Source: Castor canadensis
Taxonomy: Eukaryota > Chordata > Mammalia > Rodentia > Castoridae
Length of the DNA: 64,000 nt
Assembly (NCBI RefSeq): GCF_047511655.1
Contig: NC_133401.1
Coordinates: 43,543,570 to 43,607,569, forward strand
Direction: 5' to 3'
The notes under the pieces: model-generated
What the model was told of the DNA's origin: nothing
Databases searched by the model: none
The model's input: the letters and a program-made list of their open reading frames with translations, nothing else
Shown: positions 1-11,865 of the stretch, one piece after another
Position numbering within the stretch: the stretch's first letter is position 1
Layout: every line of letters starts with the position of its first letter
Position numbers and translations under genes: made by a program

Positions 1-14
1 AATAAATTTAAAAA

Positions 15-100
15 GGGTTGAGGGTATGGCTCAAGTGATACAGCACCTGCCTAGCAAGTACAAGGCCCTGAGTTCAAACCCCAGTACCACCAAAAAAATA
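15..100 (+). repeat. ID-type SINE monomer
   Basis: A tRNA-like unit (gtggctcaag-type A-box region, gagttcaaaccccagtacc B-box end) is followed by an A-rich tail. It matches the 3' module of the composite SINEs found throughout the window. Confidence 0.85.
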
Positions 101-199
101 TATTGTTAAGAGAATGCAGACCTGCCAAATGCTAGAAAAATAGCTATAAATTATCCATCTGTATCACTTGGATCAAAAATATAAATACTCGTTACAGTA

Positions 200-843
200 A
201 TAAAAATGCAAACAGCCCAATTAAAATTGTTAAAAAGAGTTGGACATCTCACTAAAGAAGATGTTCAGATGGTAATTATGCACATTAAAAATTGTTCATC
301 ATTACTCATTAGGAAAATGCAAATTAAAACTGTAATGAGTAACTGTATGATTGACCGCACTAAGTGCGCATGAGACTATGGAGGAACTGGAACTCTGTCT
401 CAATGCAGTGGAAACATGAAATGTCCAGCTCTTGGAAAACACATTGGCAGACTTTCAAAAGTTATAAATATATACCTATCACACGGTGCAGTCATTCCGC
501 TCCTGGATGTAGTATTTAACCAAGAGTAAAGAAAGCATATGCTCATACACAGATGTAATCAGTAATGATTAGCAGCTTTACTTATAGCCCCAAACTAAAA
601 ATAACCCAATTGTTCATCATTGGGTCATTGTATAAACACCTGTGACCTATCCATACAAAGAATTGAACATGATATATGCAAAAATATGGATGAATCTTTA
701 AACAACTATCCTTAGTGCAAAATGCCAAAGAGTACACCTCATATGATTCAACATATATATACTCTCATATGTGTGTATATGTATATACGTATATATGTAC
801 ATACATATTTGACCATATTCATTCACACACATGTATGTATATG

Positions 844-874
<31 letters not shown>

Positions 875-1085
875 TGCAAGATAATCTATAATGTCAAAAA
901 GCAGATGGGGAGGCGTTTGAAGTAGGAATTACAGAGGATGTAGAAATTTGGGAGAGATATGTCTACTGTATGTTCATTAGCTTGATTGCTGGGATGGTGA
1001 TGGTTTTAAGGGTGGCAAACTTTATGCAACTATATGCTGTTAAGCATTTGCAGTTTATCAATTATACATCAATAAACCTGTCCAT
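200..1085 (+). repeat. Old LINE-1 (L1M-type) 3' end
   Basis: The plus strand reads as a degraded ORF2 3' end and 3' UTR. It has the typical 'aggaaaatgcaaattaaaac' and 'atatggatgaatctt' stretches and ends in a 'caattatacatcaataaacctg' terminus. An AT/TG-rich stretch running into (GA)n sits inside it at about 755-874. The 67-codon open frame across that stretch is low-complexity and not a gene. Confidence 0.7.
755..874. repeat. AT/TG-rich low-complexity tract with (GA)n
   Basis: Alternating TA/TG steps with 'acatacat' variants end in a run of GA dinucleotides at about 857-874. It lies inside the old LINE-1 3' end. Confidence 0.8.
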
Positions 1086-1087
1086 AA

Positions 1088-1405
1088 GGCCAGTTATGGA
1101 CAGATTATAGGCTCATTCCTATAATCCTAGCTACTCAGGGCTGGAAGAATCGCAGTTTGAAGTCAGCCCAGGCAAAAAGTTTGAGACCCCATCTCAACCA
1201 ATAAAAGGTGGGTGTAGGGAAGTCATCTCAGCTGTATGGGAAGTGTAAATAGGAGAGTCTATCCAGGCAAGCTCAGACATAAATGAGAGACCCTATCTCA
1301 AAAATAATCAAAGCAAAAAGGATTGGGGCCATGGCTCAAGTGGTAGAGCACCTACCTAGTAAGTGTGAGACCTGAATTTAAACTCCAGTGCTGCCAAAAA
1401 ATAAA
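1088..1405 (+). repeat. Composite SINE (B1-like x2 plus ID)
   Basis: Two 7SL/B1-like units ('cctataatcctagctactcagg', 'agaccctatctcaaaaa' class) are followed by an ID unit with the 'ggctcaagtggtagagcacc' box and an A-rich tail. The copy is moderately diverged. Confidence 0.85.
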
Positions 1406-1589
1406 TTAAAAGCTTTCCATAAAAACGTGTGAGGGGATTCTATGTATATTAATAGGGAACAATGTACTGATTCAGAAAATAAAAGGAAAAGCTCAAAAAT
1501 GTTGTGTATAGTTTGAGCTCATATTTTGAAAAAAAAATCAATGAATAAAAAAATTTTAAAGTGAACATACACACAAAAATTCTCAATAA

Positions 1590-3860
1590 AACAATTGTAA
1601 ACCAAATTCAGCAGCACAATCAGTTGTACACCACGAACATGTTGGTTTCATTCCAGGGATGCAAGGATAGTTTGACATATGCAGATCAATAAGCAGATTA
1701 CAGTACATAAACAGAAGCAAGGACAAAAAAAATCACACGATTTTCTCAACAGACGCAGAAAAGTCTTTGGCAAAATTCAACATCTCTTCGTGACAAAAGC
1801 CTCGAAGATAAAAGGAATATAGCAAAGGCTATATATGATAAACCTAGAACCAACATCTTACTGAATGGGGAAAAACTGAAACCATTACCTCTAAAGTCAA
1901 GCATGAGACAAAACTCTCCACTCTTCAATATAATGCTAGAATTCTTAGCCAGAGCAATAATGCAAGAGAAAAAAAATAAAAGTTTTTCAAATAGGAAAGG
2001 AAGAAGTCAAATTATCCCTATTTGCAGATGATATGATCCTATACTTAACTACTAACGATTCCACCAAAAAACTCTTTTGGCAAAGTAGCAGGATACAAAA
2101 TCAACATAAAAAAACAGTAGCTTTTCTATATACCAACAATGAACAGGCTGAGAAAGAAATCAGAAAAAGAATCCCATTTCCAATAGCCTCAAAAAAGTTA
2201 AATACCTACAAATAAACCTAACTAAGGAGGCAAAAAAACTTCTACAATGAAAACTATAAAACACTAAAAAATAAATTCAAGAAGATACTAGAAAATTGGA
2301 AGACCTCTCATGCTTATGGATTGCAGAATTGATATTGTGAAAATGGTTATGCTCTCAAAAGCAATTTACAGATTCAATGCCATCTCCATCAAAATTCCAA
2401 TGTCATTTTCTACAGTGAAGAAAGAAAAAAATCAATCCTAAAATTCATTTGGAAGCACCAAAGACTCCAAATAGCCAAAACAATCCTGAGCAAAAAAGAG
2501 TAAGACTTGCAGTATCACACTACCTGACTTCAAATTATACTACAGAGGCACCATATCACAAACATCATGGTACTAGCACAAAAACAGACATGTAGATCGA
2601 TGGAATAAAATAGAAGATCCAGAAATAAGTCCACATAGCTACAGCCATCTGATTTTCAACAAAGGCACCAAAAGCATGTGTTGGAGAAAAGGCAGTCTCT
2701 TCAACAAATGGTGTTGGGAAAACTGGACATCCACATGTAAAAGACCTCTCACTGGTTACCAAAATGAATTTGAAATGGATCAAAGATCTTAATGTAAGAG
2801 CAGAGACTTTGAAACTGCCAGAGAAAAACACAGGGAATACCCTTGACCTTACAGGCATAGGTAATACTTTTCTGAATAGAGCTCTAAATTCTTAGGACAT
2901 AGAATAAGAATTAATATAAAGGTTTGTGTCAAATTAAAAAGTTTCTGCATAGCAAAGGAAACAGTTACCAAAATCAGAAGAGAACTTACAGAATGGGAGA
3001 AAATCTTTGCCAGTTATTCATCAGATAAAGGATTAATATCCAGTATATACAAAAAGCTCCAAAAATTAAACAGTGAAGAACAAACAACCCAATTAATAAA
3101 TGAGCAAATGAATTGAACAGACAGTTCTCAAAAGAAGTACAAATGGCCAATAAATACATGAAGAAATGTTCAAGGTCCTTAGCTATAAAGAAAATGCAAA
3201 TCAAAATGACACTGAGTTTCCATCTCACCCCAGTCAGAATGGCTACCTTCAAGAAGATAAATAAGAACAAATGCTGGTGAGGATGTGAGGTGGGGAGGGG
3301 AAGGGACCCTTATACACTGTTGGTGGGAATGTAAGTAGTGCAGGCACTATGCAAATCAGTACTGAGGTTCCTTTAAAAACTAAAAATAGACCTAGTGGTG
3401 TAGATCCTGCTACACCACTCCTTGGCATATATCCAAAGGATACAATAGAGATAACACGCATACACCCACAAGTACAATACTCACAATAGCCAAGCTATGC
3501 AATCAGCCGAGGTGGCCCACATCCAAAAAATGGATAAAATGGACATATACAATGGAGTATATTCAGCCATAAAGAAGACTGAAATTATGTCATTTGCAGA
3601 AAGATGGATGGAACTAGAGATCATTATGTTAAGTGAAATAAGCCAGACTGAGAAAGACAAATATCACTTGTTCTCTCTCACATTAGGAATCCAGTACACA
3701 AAATGAATGACACAGTTGTAAAATAAAGTACTACAAGGATGTAAAAAAAAGTATTTTTGGAGGATGGATTCCAGCTGGAAAATAGAATAACGATACTTGT
3801 TAAAAGTATTTGTTAAGGAGAAGGGGGATGAGAAAGAGTAATAATAAGGGTGAATTTAAT
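1590..3860 (+). repeat. LINE-1, ORF2 3' half and 3' UTR, decayed
   Basis: From about 1600 the sequence follows L1 ORF2 reverse transcriptase. The FADD-type catalytic box is readable near 2020-2045 ('ttgcagatgatatgatcc'), then the C-terminal domain to about 3690 and an A/G-rich 3' UTR. Stops and frameshifts break the frame throughout. The short open frames at 2033-2215 (plus) and 2565-2858 and 2986-3270 (minus) are shadows of this element. Confidence 0.85.
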
Positions 3861-4336
3861 CAAAGTGAAGGAGGGCACTGAACACTGGCCTAGCTCCTTT
3901 TGTCTCTCTGTGCCACAACCTTTTGTCTTTTTTTCTGAGTTTCTTTCCCCCACAAGTCACCTTGAGACTCCAAGATCATTGAGTAAAAAGCCAAAACTGC
4001 CCCTCAGACAAACAATGTCTTCTCTTCCAGACTTGACACCATCTAACATCCTGGGATAATGATGAACCTGAGCACAGTTTTGACCAAAATCACCTAATTA
4101 CACATACTTTCAGCCCTTAACCCAAACTCTTTCCTTGCTTAAATCTGAAATTTATGTCAGTCCCCCAAAGACAATCTCAGGGTCACTGAATTTTTTGTCA
4201 ACCTCCTTTCTTTGTGTTCATCAGAGCTAGTATCTTTAATTGGTGTATATTGATGGGTGTGGGGCCAGCCTAGTTCTATTGGGATTCCTGGATCTGGACC
4301 TTTTCTCCCTAAAACTCCATTTCAAAAGTGTCTTGT
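3861..4336. other. Intergenic stretch, no gene or clear repeat seen
   Basis: Mixed-composition sequence with short open frames only. I recognise no protein or repeat family. It may include the degraded tail of the preceding LINE-1. Confidence 0.4.
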
Positions 4337-4420
4337 AGGGGCTGGAGGTGTGGCTCAGGGAGTAGAGTGCCTGTGCACGAAGCCCTGAGTTCAAACCCCA
4401 GTCGCACCAAAAAAGGAAAA
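4337..4420 (+). repeat. ID-type SINE monomer
   Basis: 'ggggctggaggtgtggctca' head and 'gagttcaaaccccagtcgc' end with an A-rich tail. Confidence 0.85.
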
Positions 4421-4513
4421 CATCACAATGATGAAACCCCTTTGTACAGCTAATATATGTTAATGAGAATGTAAAATAAATAAAACTAAGAAACAAAAAA
4501 TTTTAAAATCCAA

Positions 4514-4735
4514 GCCAGGCACCGGTGGCTCATACCTGTAATCCTAACTACTCAGGAGGCAGAGATCAGGAGGATGGAAGTTTGAAGTAAGCATGGGGAA
4601 AACAGTTCACCAGACCGTATTTCGAAAAACCCATCACAAAGAAAGGGCTAGCGGAGTGACTCAATCGATAAAGCACCTGCCTAGCAGGTGTGAGGCCCTG
4701 AGTTCAAAACCCAGTGCTACCAAGAAAAGAAAGGG
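4514..4735 (+). repeat. Composite SINE (B1-like plus ID)
   Basis: 'gccaggcaccggtggctcat' B1-like start, a link near 4610-4640, then an ID unit to its A-rich end. Confidence 0.85.
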
Positions 4736-5100
4736 TTTAAAAATCTTGTATTGGAGGTCTGGTAGCTCACATACGAATTACTGCAATGGTCATCCTGGAG
4801 AATGAGGTGTGGCAGAGGGCAGGAAGGTGATAGAGACTTGCTTAACACTGGGGTGCTATCATTTTAGCTATTTAGGAAGTTGAAGTATTTGTGTGTTGAT
4901 CAAGAGGTGGTGCTTCTCAGGAAGGTTAAATCCCAGTCACTGGAATCATTAATTAGGCACTATTTGAGGAGGACTGACTTCATCTCCTGCCCAGGCAAGT
5001 AGAGATTTAGGTGAAGAATAGCAGACAGGAAACTCCCCACGGGCCACCTAAGGGGTACTGCTCAACACCCCATAGCCAAAGGCCTTCTAGGGGATCTGAG
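4736..5100. other. Upstream flank of the CpG island, nothing recognised
   Basis: No gene, repeat or motif stands out. GC content begins to rise toward 5100. Confidence 0.4.
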
Positions 5101-5119
5101 AACTCTCGGTCCAAGAGCT

Positions 5120-5700
5120 GAACACACCAACAGCGGCCTGGGGGCGGGGCTGCCTAGAGGGCGTGGCGAGGAGAGGGGGCGTGGCGGAGAGGAGACGACG
5201 GGAGGGGCCGGCGAGGAGGCGTGGCTAGGGGCGTGGCTAGGGCGGCGGGGCGGGGCGGGCCTATGGGACGCCGGTGGTCTGAGTGTGAGGCGGTCCGCGG
5301 CGCCGGGGGCGTTCCCATGCCTCCCGCCTGCGGAGCTGGCGGACGGTGTCGAGGTTTCCCAGCCGCTTCGCGCGCTGGCCGGAGGCTACTGCACGGCGGG
5401 ACTGAGGCCGCCGCAGCCTGGCTCGCGAAAGCCCTCACGCGCGTGAACGCACCGGGGTCCCGTTCACAGGTAGCTTTTCCTTCTGGGGATATCTTGGCCC
5501 GGCTGCCCTTGGAGCGACCCCAGCGTCGTCCCGGAAGGGGGGTGTGGCTGCCTCACCCCCCAGCCCCCCAGAGCGCGGGGTGGTTTCTGGCCGGTGTGGG
5601 GGCTGGGGGCGGGAGAAAGGTGGGGGTCTGTGATACAGAACACCGGATCCAGGCCCGCGGGATTGGGTCTCTGGGTCAGCCTGGGAAGGGCTGGGTGCAT
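5120..5700. promoter_or_regulatory. FBXL21: CpG island promoter, probably of FBXL21
   Basis: A dense CpG block in otherwise AT-rich DNA. Four GGCGTGGC boxes (5160, 5178, 5218, 5230) and GC boxes (GGGGCGGGGC near 5141 and again near 5247) make a KLF/SP-type array. No TATA box is seen, as is usual for CpG-island promoters. It is the only such island in the window and lies on the 5' side of FBXL21, so I infer that it drives that gene. A second or upstream transcript in the opposite direction is possible. The long open frames across it (5221-5742 plus, 5435-5827 minus) are expected by chance in GC-rich DNA. Confidence 0.65.
5260..5469 (+). other. FBXL21: Candidate non-coding first exon of FBXL21
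   Basis: After the GC boxes, a GC-rich stretch ends in a good splice donor, CAG|GTAGCT, with the exon's last base at 5469. The first coding exon at 12314 begins with an acceptor one base before the ATG, so at least one upstream 5' UTR exon must exist. The exact transcription start is not visible. Another small 5' UTR exon could lie near 5950, where 'tttgtctttggcag' resembles an acceptor. Confidence 0.4.
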
Positions 5701-6954
5701 CCTCGCCTCTCCACCACGGGTCCACCTGCTGCCCGATGCTGAGTGGTACCCGGGGTTGCACCTGCGCGAGTGTTTTCTGCTCCACTGTCTCCCCAACTAC
5801 GACCTCTGTGGGAGTGTCGTAGTTCACGGGAGTGTAGTCTTAAAACTTTACGTTTGCCGCCAAGAAATGTCAGAGAAAAGTGATGCTGACCCTTCCTGTG
5901 AGTCGAAAAGAACTGCCATGCTTTCAAGTATGTCGTCTTTTGTCTTTGGCAGGTGTGCCTTTAAAGAATCGTTTTCCAAAAAATGAAATGGAAGAATAAA
6001 TTCTACTTATTTTCTCCCAGAAAAATCCTGCAAAATGATTTATGGAATCGTTTGGGTCGATTGTTAGATGGCCCTTACTGTCCTGAGATGTCAAAGGAGG
6101 CAGGAAGCAGAGGTTGGGGAGACAGAGGAGCAGAAAACACCTGCCTTATCCACACACACCCCCACCGCCACCCTGCCTGCTTTGGTTCAAGTTTTGCGCA
6201 TCCCTCTGCTTGCATCTTAAAAGGTGTTTTCCACTCAAGTATATTTAGCAAGTTTCAATCTTCAGATGATTTTAAAAAAAAATAAGCATACCTGTTCTAA
6301 AATAGAAAGTTTTCTTTTTAAGTGAATGTATCTTAATACCACAGAGAGGTTTGGAAGAGTGTAGAAAATTGCTAATCAATGATAAAATGTGAAAACACCA
6401 AAATATGGCCAGTATCACTTTAGGAAAGAGTTGTTTGACATCAGTACTCCTTGTCTGTCTCCTTGAAGCCTGAATGTTATGTGATTTGATACATTTGATT
6501 TAGATACATTTTTAATTGTAGCTTTTACACTGGGAAGGAAATATAAAAGTCATGTGGGCTGCAAAGAAAATATCTTTTTTGACAACATACTTAAATTGTG
6601 TTTTGTCCTCTGCTTGCATTATATTTAATGGAAAGAGGTGCTACCCCTTGGCACAACTGATTTTTTTGTTAGAAAGCTGTAAATCTTGAAGCTTTATTTT
6701 GGAGCAAGTCTTCAGCCCTCCTGTCCAAGACATGCCTCTCCTGTCATTGTACCAATGACTGGGATTTCAGACCCCTGAGCTAGAAAACAGATGAAATGAA
6801 CAACATTGGATACTTATTTCTGCTAATTTTTATCTTACTGTTTCTAAAAATTTATGTGGCCTTTTGAGATAGTTACAAATCTTTATTCTGTTAGCTATGG
6901 TATTTATATACTATGTTTATTATTATGACAGTTGAAAACCTGAAACTTTTGTGT
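5701..6954. other. Probable FBXL21 intron 1, no feature recognised
   Basis: AT-rich single-copy-looking sequence. No coding match, structured RNA or repeat family could be assigned. Confidence 0.4.
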
Positions 6955-7147
6955 GTGCTGCTGGGGATCAAACCCAGGGCCTTGCACATGCTAGGCAAGC
7001 ACTCTATCACTGAACTGCATTCCCTACAGCTCTTGGTTTTATTGAGACAGAGTTTCACTGTGTAGCCCAGGTTGGCCTTGAACTTGGAATCCTCCTGCCT
7101 CCACCTTCTGAATGCTGGGTTTACAGTTGTGTTTTACCATGTCTAGC
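6955..7147 (-). repeat. ID-B1 SINE, antisense
   Basis: Antisense ID ('gggatcaaacccagggcctt') followed by antisense B1 ('cactgtgtagcccaggttgg', 'gaatgctgggtttacag'). The ID looks closer to the general rodent ID/B1 than to the lineage-specific trimer, so this copy is probably older. Confidence 0.8.
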
Positions 7148-7771
7148 AGAGACTTCTATGTATACATTTACCTGATTGGGAAGAGCCTGGTGATGGTGCA
7201 GAAGACAGTTGCTTTCATTGCTGTCACCAGCATAGCTTTGAATGTTTGATCAGTGTACCACTTAACCCATCTTGCCCTAAATCTCTGTGCAAGATTTCTC
7301 ACATATTTTTAGAGGATCTGAGATTTATATGGTCACCTGATCTTTGTTTTCCAAATTAGTAAACATATCAAAAAATGAATTTGGGTGAAGGTGGTTAGTG
7401 TAGCCACTAAATGAACTTTGAATTCTCATCACACTTTTTCCTAAATGCTGATAAACTTGTTTCATACTCTAGAACTGTGCTCAATCGATTGTCCTTTTTT
7501 GGCAGCAGGGGTGGGAGTGGGGGAAGTATGGCTTATCATTTGATGATGGTGTTTTATAATCTGCTTTTGTCCTCTACCAGCCCTTGAAATTCCAGATAGT
7601 GACTCTGAGACAGCAGTCAAGTTCCTTCAACCACCAGGGAAGTAATTCATCTGATCCTGAAGACTTCTGTGGGCTGATCTGAGATAGGTACTTGTGCACC
7701 AACATAAGAAGCAATTCCTTATTTGTATACCCTTACTAGATTACTTCAGTATTGTTTCCATAAGGAATGGT

Positions 7772-8118
7772 CTACAGCTGGGCACAGTGGCTCATACCTG
7801 TAATCCCAGATACTCAGGAGGTGGAGATCAGGAGGATTGTGGTTTGATGCCAGCCCAGGCATGGACTTGGCCCTGTCTCAATCAGTAAGCCAGGCATGGT
7901 GGCATGGACCTGTAATCCCAACTATGCAGGAGGCATTAGACAAGAAGCTCACTGTCAGAGCCTGGTACCAGGCACCCCCCCACACACAAAAAAAGTGAGA
8001 CCCTACCTGAAAAATAACTAAAGCAAAATCAGAGCTGGTGGAGTGGCTCAAGTGGTAGAGCACCTGCCTAGCAAGCACAAGGCCCTGAGTTCAAACCCCA
8101 GTGCCACAAATAAATAAG
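7772..8118 (+). repeat. Composite SINE (B1-like x2 plus ID)
   Basis: A nearly full trimer: B1-like at 7772-7880, a second B1-like unit with a C-rich interruption near 7973-7981, and an ID unit at 8033-8108, with an (aaat)n tail. Confidence 0.85.
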
Positions 8119-8515
8119 TAAATAAATAACCTACAGCCAAACCCAGAGGACAAATATCTGTTTTTTACATGTTCTCTTGTATGTGGAAGGTAGAGGCTAG
8201 GATGGGAGACCAGAAGGAGGGTAGAGTTGGTTAATGGGCACCAAAACACAGTGACATAAAAAAAGTAACTTCTAGTGTTCAGCTGCACAGTAGGGTGACT
8301 ATAGTTCACAATGACCCACTATGTATTTCAAGAAGCACCAGGAGAGAAGAGCTAGAAGGCTCCAAACACAAAGAAATGATAAGGAAATGGAGATGTCAGT
8401 GACCCAGATTGCCTCAATACATGCTGTATATGTGTTGAAATATTGCAGTGTACCCCATAAAAAGAGACACGTATTGCATGTTAATACATTTTTAAAAATT
8501 AAAAAGAATGGCTGA
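8119..8515 (+). repeat. Old LINE-1 3' UTR (L1M-type)
   Basis: The order 'ttctcttgtatgtgga', 'agggtgactatagttca' and 'gtaccccataaaaa' follows ancient L1 3' UTRs. Open frames on both strands here are shadows. Confidence 0.65.
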
Positions 8516-9488
8516 GAGTTAGAAAAGTTAGCCAGGACAAAGGTTAATTGAAACATTTCTGCAGTAAATAAAATTTTGTATCATTGATTTGGAGCATACA
8601 GGTGACTTGACTTGTCTTGATCTTGTTTGTGATGTTTCTCTGAAAGCGTGCTCAATAGTTCTTTTCCACTTCTTCTGGATAGAATGTCAAGGAGGGAGAG
8701 TCGCCTTGCCATTATCTGGAAACAGTGGCTTAGGTAATTGTAGAATAACAGATGCCAGCAGGGAAACCAGATCGGGGATGTTAAGCCCAAATGTATCCAC
8801 CCTGCCTGTCTTTTAAAGCTCTGTTTTAGGAGTGAAATACAGAGAGAAACTGAGAACTGGAGAGATTCATCTTTCATGGATTAATAGGACTGCTTCAGCT
8901 ACTTCAAAAATAAGAGAATGAATTTATCCATTTATTTTTAATTTACATTTATCAGTGATGCCAAGGCCATGAGTGTTGATGTGTTACTATTTTTTTTCCA
9001 TTTTTATAGACTTTGCTCCTAACTCTAACAAGTCATTTTGCCTGAAATCGGCTAAACCTCAGAAAGAGTATGAATGAATGTATGCCAAGTCTATCAGTGG
9101 AAGGAATTCAGAAGCATATGTTCCATTAACAGCAGACTAATCAAAGTATATTCAGATAGGAAAGATAAAGTAATAAAAGTTATATGTGTGTCTGTTCAGC
9201 TATTATAACTGTAATGGTGTTCTATGCTGCCAAAAACTTGAACTGAAATATTTATATAGCCTATAAACACCTAAGTGTAACCATGAACTACCTTAATTTT
9301 TGGTAGTATGCCCTCATAGATGTTAATTAAAATGTGAAACTTCAGTGTCCTTTGACTATTTGATCCATAGCCTAGTAGAGCTTCAAGTATTATTCCTGGT
9401 AGGTATTGTAATAGTTCCACTAACCAGGCTAGTTTTTTATGTGGACAAAAATAGTTTTGGAATTAATATCCTAATAAAATCCTTTTAC
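8516..9488. other. FBXL21 intron 1 sequence, nothing recognised
   Basis: No gene or identifiable repeat. Two overlapping short open frames on opposite strands at 8581-8877 have no family features. Confidence 0.35.
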
Positions 9489-9570
9489 AGGACTGGAGGA
9501 GTGGCTTAAGTGGTAGAGTGCCTGCCTAGCAAGCATGAGGCCCTGAGTTCAAAACCTGTTATCACCAAAA
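9489..9570 (+). repeat. ID-type SINE monomer
   Basis: 'gactggaggagtggcttaag' head and 'ccctgagttcaaaacc' end. Confidence 0.8.
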
Positions 9571-9888
9571 CCAAAATCCTTTCATTATACAGTGATATAT
9601 AAATTGCATAAGCATAAAAATTATCAAATACTTAACTTATATGCAGTGATGAATGTGCTTTTGTGGTATTTTGCCAAGATAGGAAGTGAAATCAAATGGA
9701 AGTTGGTGAGTACCCCATGGCAACTGTTGCTTCATTTCATTGATTCAGAGAGAACTGTAACTTCCAAGCCTTCTTTAGGTAAGACGGGCTTAGGAAAAAA
9801 ATTATCTATTTCTTTAGGTTGAAAAGGAAATGATCGATTTTTTTTTAAATGATCACATATATTTATTTATTTGAACTTCTTTTTTTAT

Positions 9889-10093
9889 AGAACTGGGGTT
9901 TGAACTCAGGGCTTTATGCTTGCAAAGCAGGAGTTCTAGTGCTTGAACCACACCTTCAGTCCATTTTTGCTGTGGTAAGTTTTTGGGGATGGGTCTCAAG
10001 AACTATTTGCACAGGCTGTCCTGGAACCGAAATCCTCCCAATCTTAGCCTCCAAGTAGCTAAGATTACATGTGTGAGCCACTGGTGCCCAGCT
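9889..10093 (-). repeat. Composite SINE, antisense
   Basis: Antisense ID ('ctggggtttgaactcaggg') runs into antisense B1-like sequence ('gctaagattacatgtgtgag', 'cactggtgcccagct'). Confidence 0.8.
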
Positions 10094-10097
10094 CAAG

Positions 10098-10250
10098 ACT
10101 TTTTTTTTTTTTTCTGGTAAGACTGTGGTTTAAACTCAGAGCTTCACACTTGCAAAGCAAGCACTACTGTTTGAGCCACACCTCCCATCTTTCTAATTCT
10201 GCCTTCTGAGTATCTAGGATTACAGGCATGACCCATCAGCACCTAGGCTG
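10098..10250 (-). repeat. Composite SINE, antisense, internally deleted
   Basis: A T-rich start, an antisense ID unit, then only the end of the B1-like unit ('tatctaggattacaggcatg'). It sits head to tail with the copy ending at 10093. Confidence 0.75.
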
Positions 10251-11700
10251 GTCACATAGATTTAAATTAGAATTTTAATGTCAAGGTTTTCAAAATAATA
10301 AAGATCAATTTGTTTTACATCTAATACATATTTTTATGGTACACATATAGGAAGTTGTTTGATATGAAGTTTATAATTGTGAGTGAGTTTATGCTCTGAG
10401 AATTAATGTACACCAGGAAAAAGAAAATTAAAATGGTATCTTTACTAAATTGTTGCTATTAATTTAATACTCTTTCATTATTTGTGCAGATTCTGTGATC
10501 AGTAAATTGCCAAATTATTTTAATCAATAATTTTAACACTGTTACACACAATCAGATTTATTATCTAGCATGGTACCTTTGTTTAGAGAATTGCAAGGCA
10601 GTTTTCTAAGCTGGCTTTAAGTAAGTCTTTGTTTTATGTTTGGCTTCACCACTTTTCTAGTAAAGGATTATTTTAGGGATAAGTTTTTCTAGTAATTTAG
10701 TGAAAATTTATCTATTTTGCAGGTTATTAAATGAAGCAGTTTTAAGCAAAATGTTAGTAAATGTGTTTGGCCTCCAATTTTAGAATCCAGCTTCCACTCC
10801 TTTCCTTTCTATTTTAGGCAATTAGCATTAAAGAGTAGACAGGTAGCATATGCTTTGAACTGTGGACAGTTAGCGGTTTCATGTATGGTATGTATACTAT
10901 ATCACTGCAGAGCTTCTAAGTTATGCATGTAACAGTTTTGAATAAAGTATGTATAGACTAAAGTGTACATAGCATCTTTTTCTGCCACTTGGGATACAAC
11001 TTTGTGTTTCTATTTTCCATTTCAATTTTCCCAACTCTAAAAGTGCCATTTCATTTTGCTCAGTGACTTTATAGATCAATCCTGGGATTCAGCTCTGTGT
11101 TATGGTTAAGAAATGTTTCACATCTAACACAGAATGAATCATAAAACAGATATATTTACATATTAAATATTTAATTAAGTTGGAAGGTATGTTGCAATTA
11201 TGACAGCACATCTTCCATATGTATTCCTAACACTGAAAGGTGAAAGGAGGACTGGATAGTTAACCAGAGTTGAAGTTCAGAACCACTCTTACCATTATTT
11301 TACCTTTCAAATAATTCTGTATTTAAAATATTTTGGATTCTACATAAAACACATGTAGAAGATGACCATATATGTTTGGATATCTGAACTTCAGATTTGT
11401 TGGAACTTAATTGTGTCCCAAAATGGGTAATATCTGGAGATTCATCATTTCTTTTTGGGGGAAGAATGTCCATTTGTTATTGACTGGAGAGTACTGAGTG
11501 TGTTGCTTACACAAAGACTATCCCTGCTGTGTCCACCTTCCCTTAGAGTTCCTGTGTCCCAGCTGGCATCTGAAAATTATTACATATCATTTGACTTTTT
11601 GCTAGAATTGTGCTTTGACTTAAGGAGTGAAAATAGTTCAGAAAAATGCATTGGGTGGTTTAATATAGCAATGCAGATTGCAACACTTAGCACATAAAGT
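10251..11700. other. FBXL21 intron 1 sequence, nothing recognised
   Basis: AT-rich, without a recognisable gene or repeat. An 80-codon open frame at 11455-11697 has no family signature. Confidence 0.35.
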
Positions 11701-11701
11701 G

Positions 11702-11865
11702 TTTTACTGGCACGCAAAGTACTTTAATCCTCACAGCGACTTTGAGTCCTGCTGTTCTACTACTTTAGAGATGAGAAAACTGAAGCTTAAAGTGATGGCT
11801 GTGATCAGATCACGTGGTTAATAAGTGGCGTAGATGAGACTTAAAAGATCTGTGCTTTTAGTTAA
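11702..11865 (+). repeat. MIR element
   Basis: 'tttaatcctcacagcgac', 'gagatgagaaaactgaagc' and 'gtggttaataagtggc' follow the MIR core in order. A CACGTG E-box at 11811-11816 falls inside it. Confidence 0.75.

Noticed and set aside
5221-5827. Open frames of 110-173 codons on both strands across the CpG island.
   Set aside because: GC-rich DNA has few stop codons by chance. Frames overlap on both strands and none shows a protein family feature.
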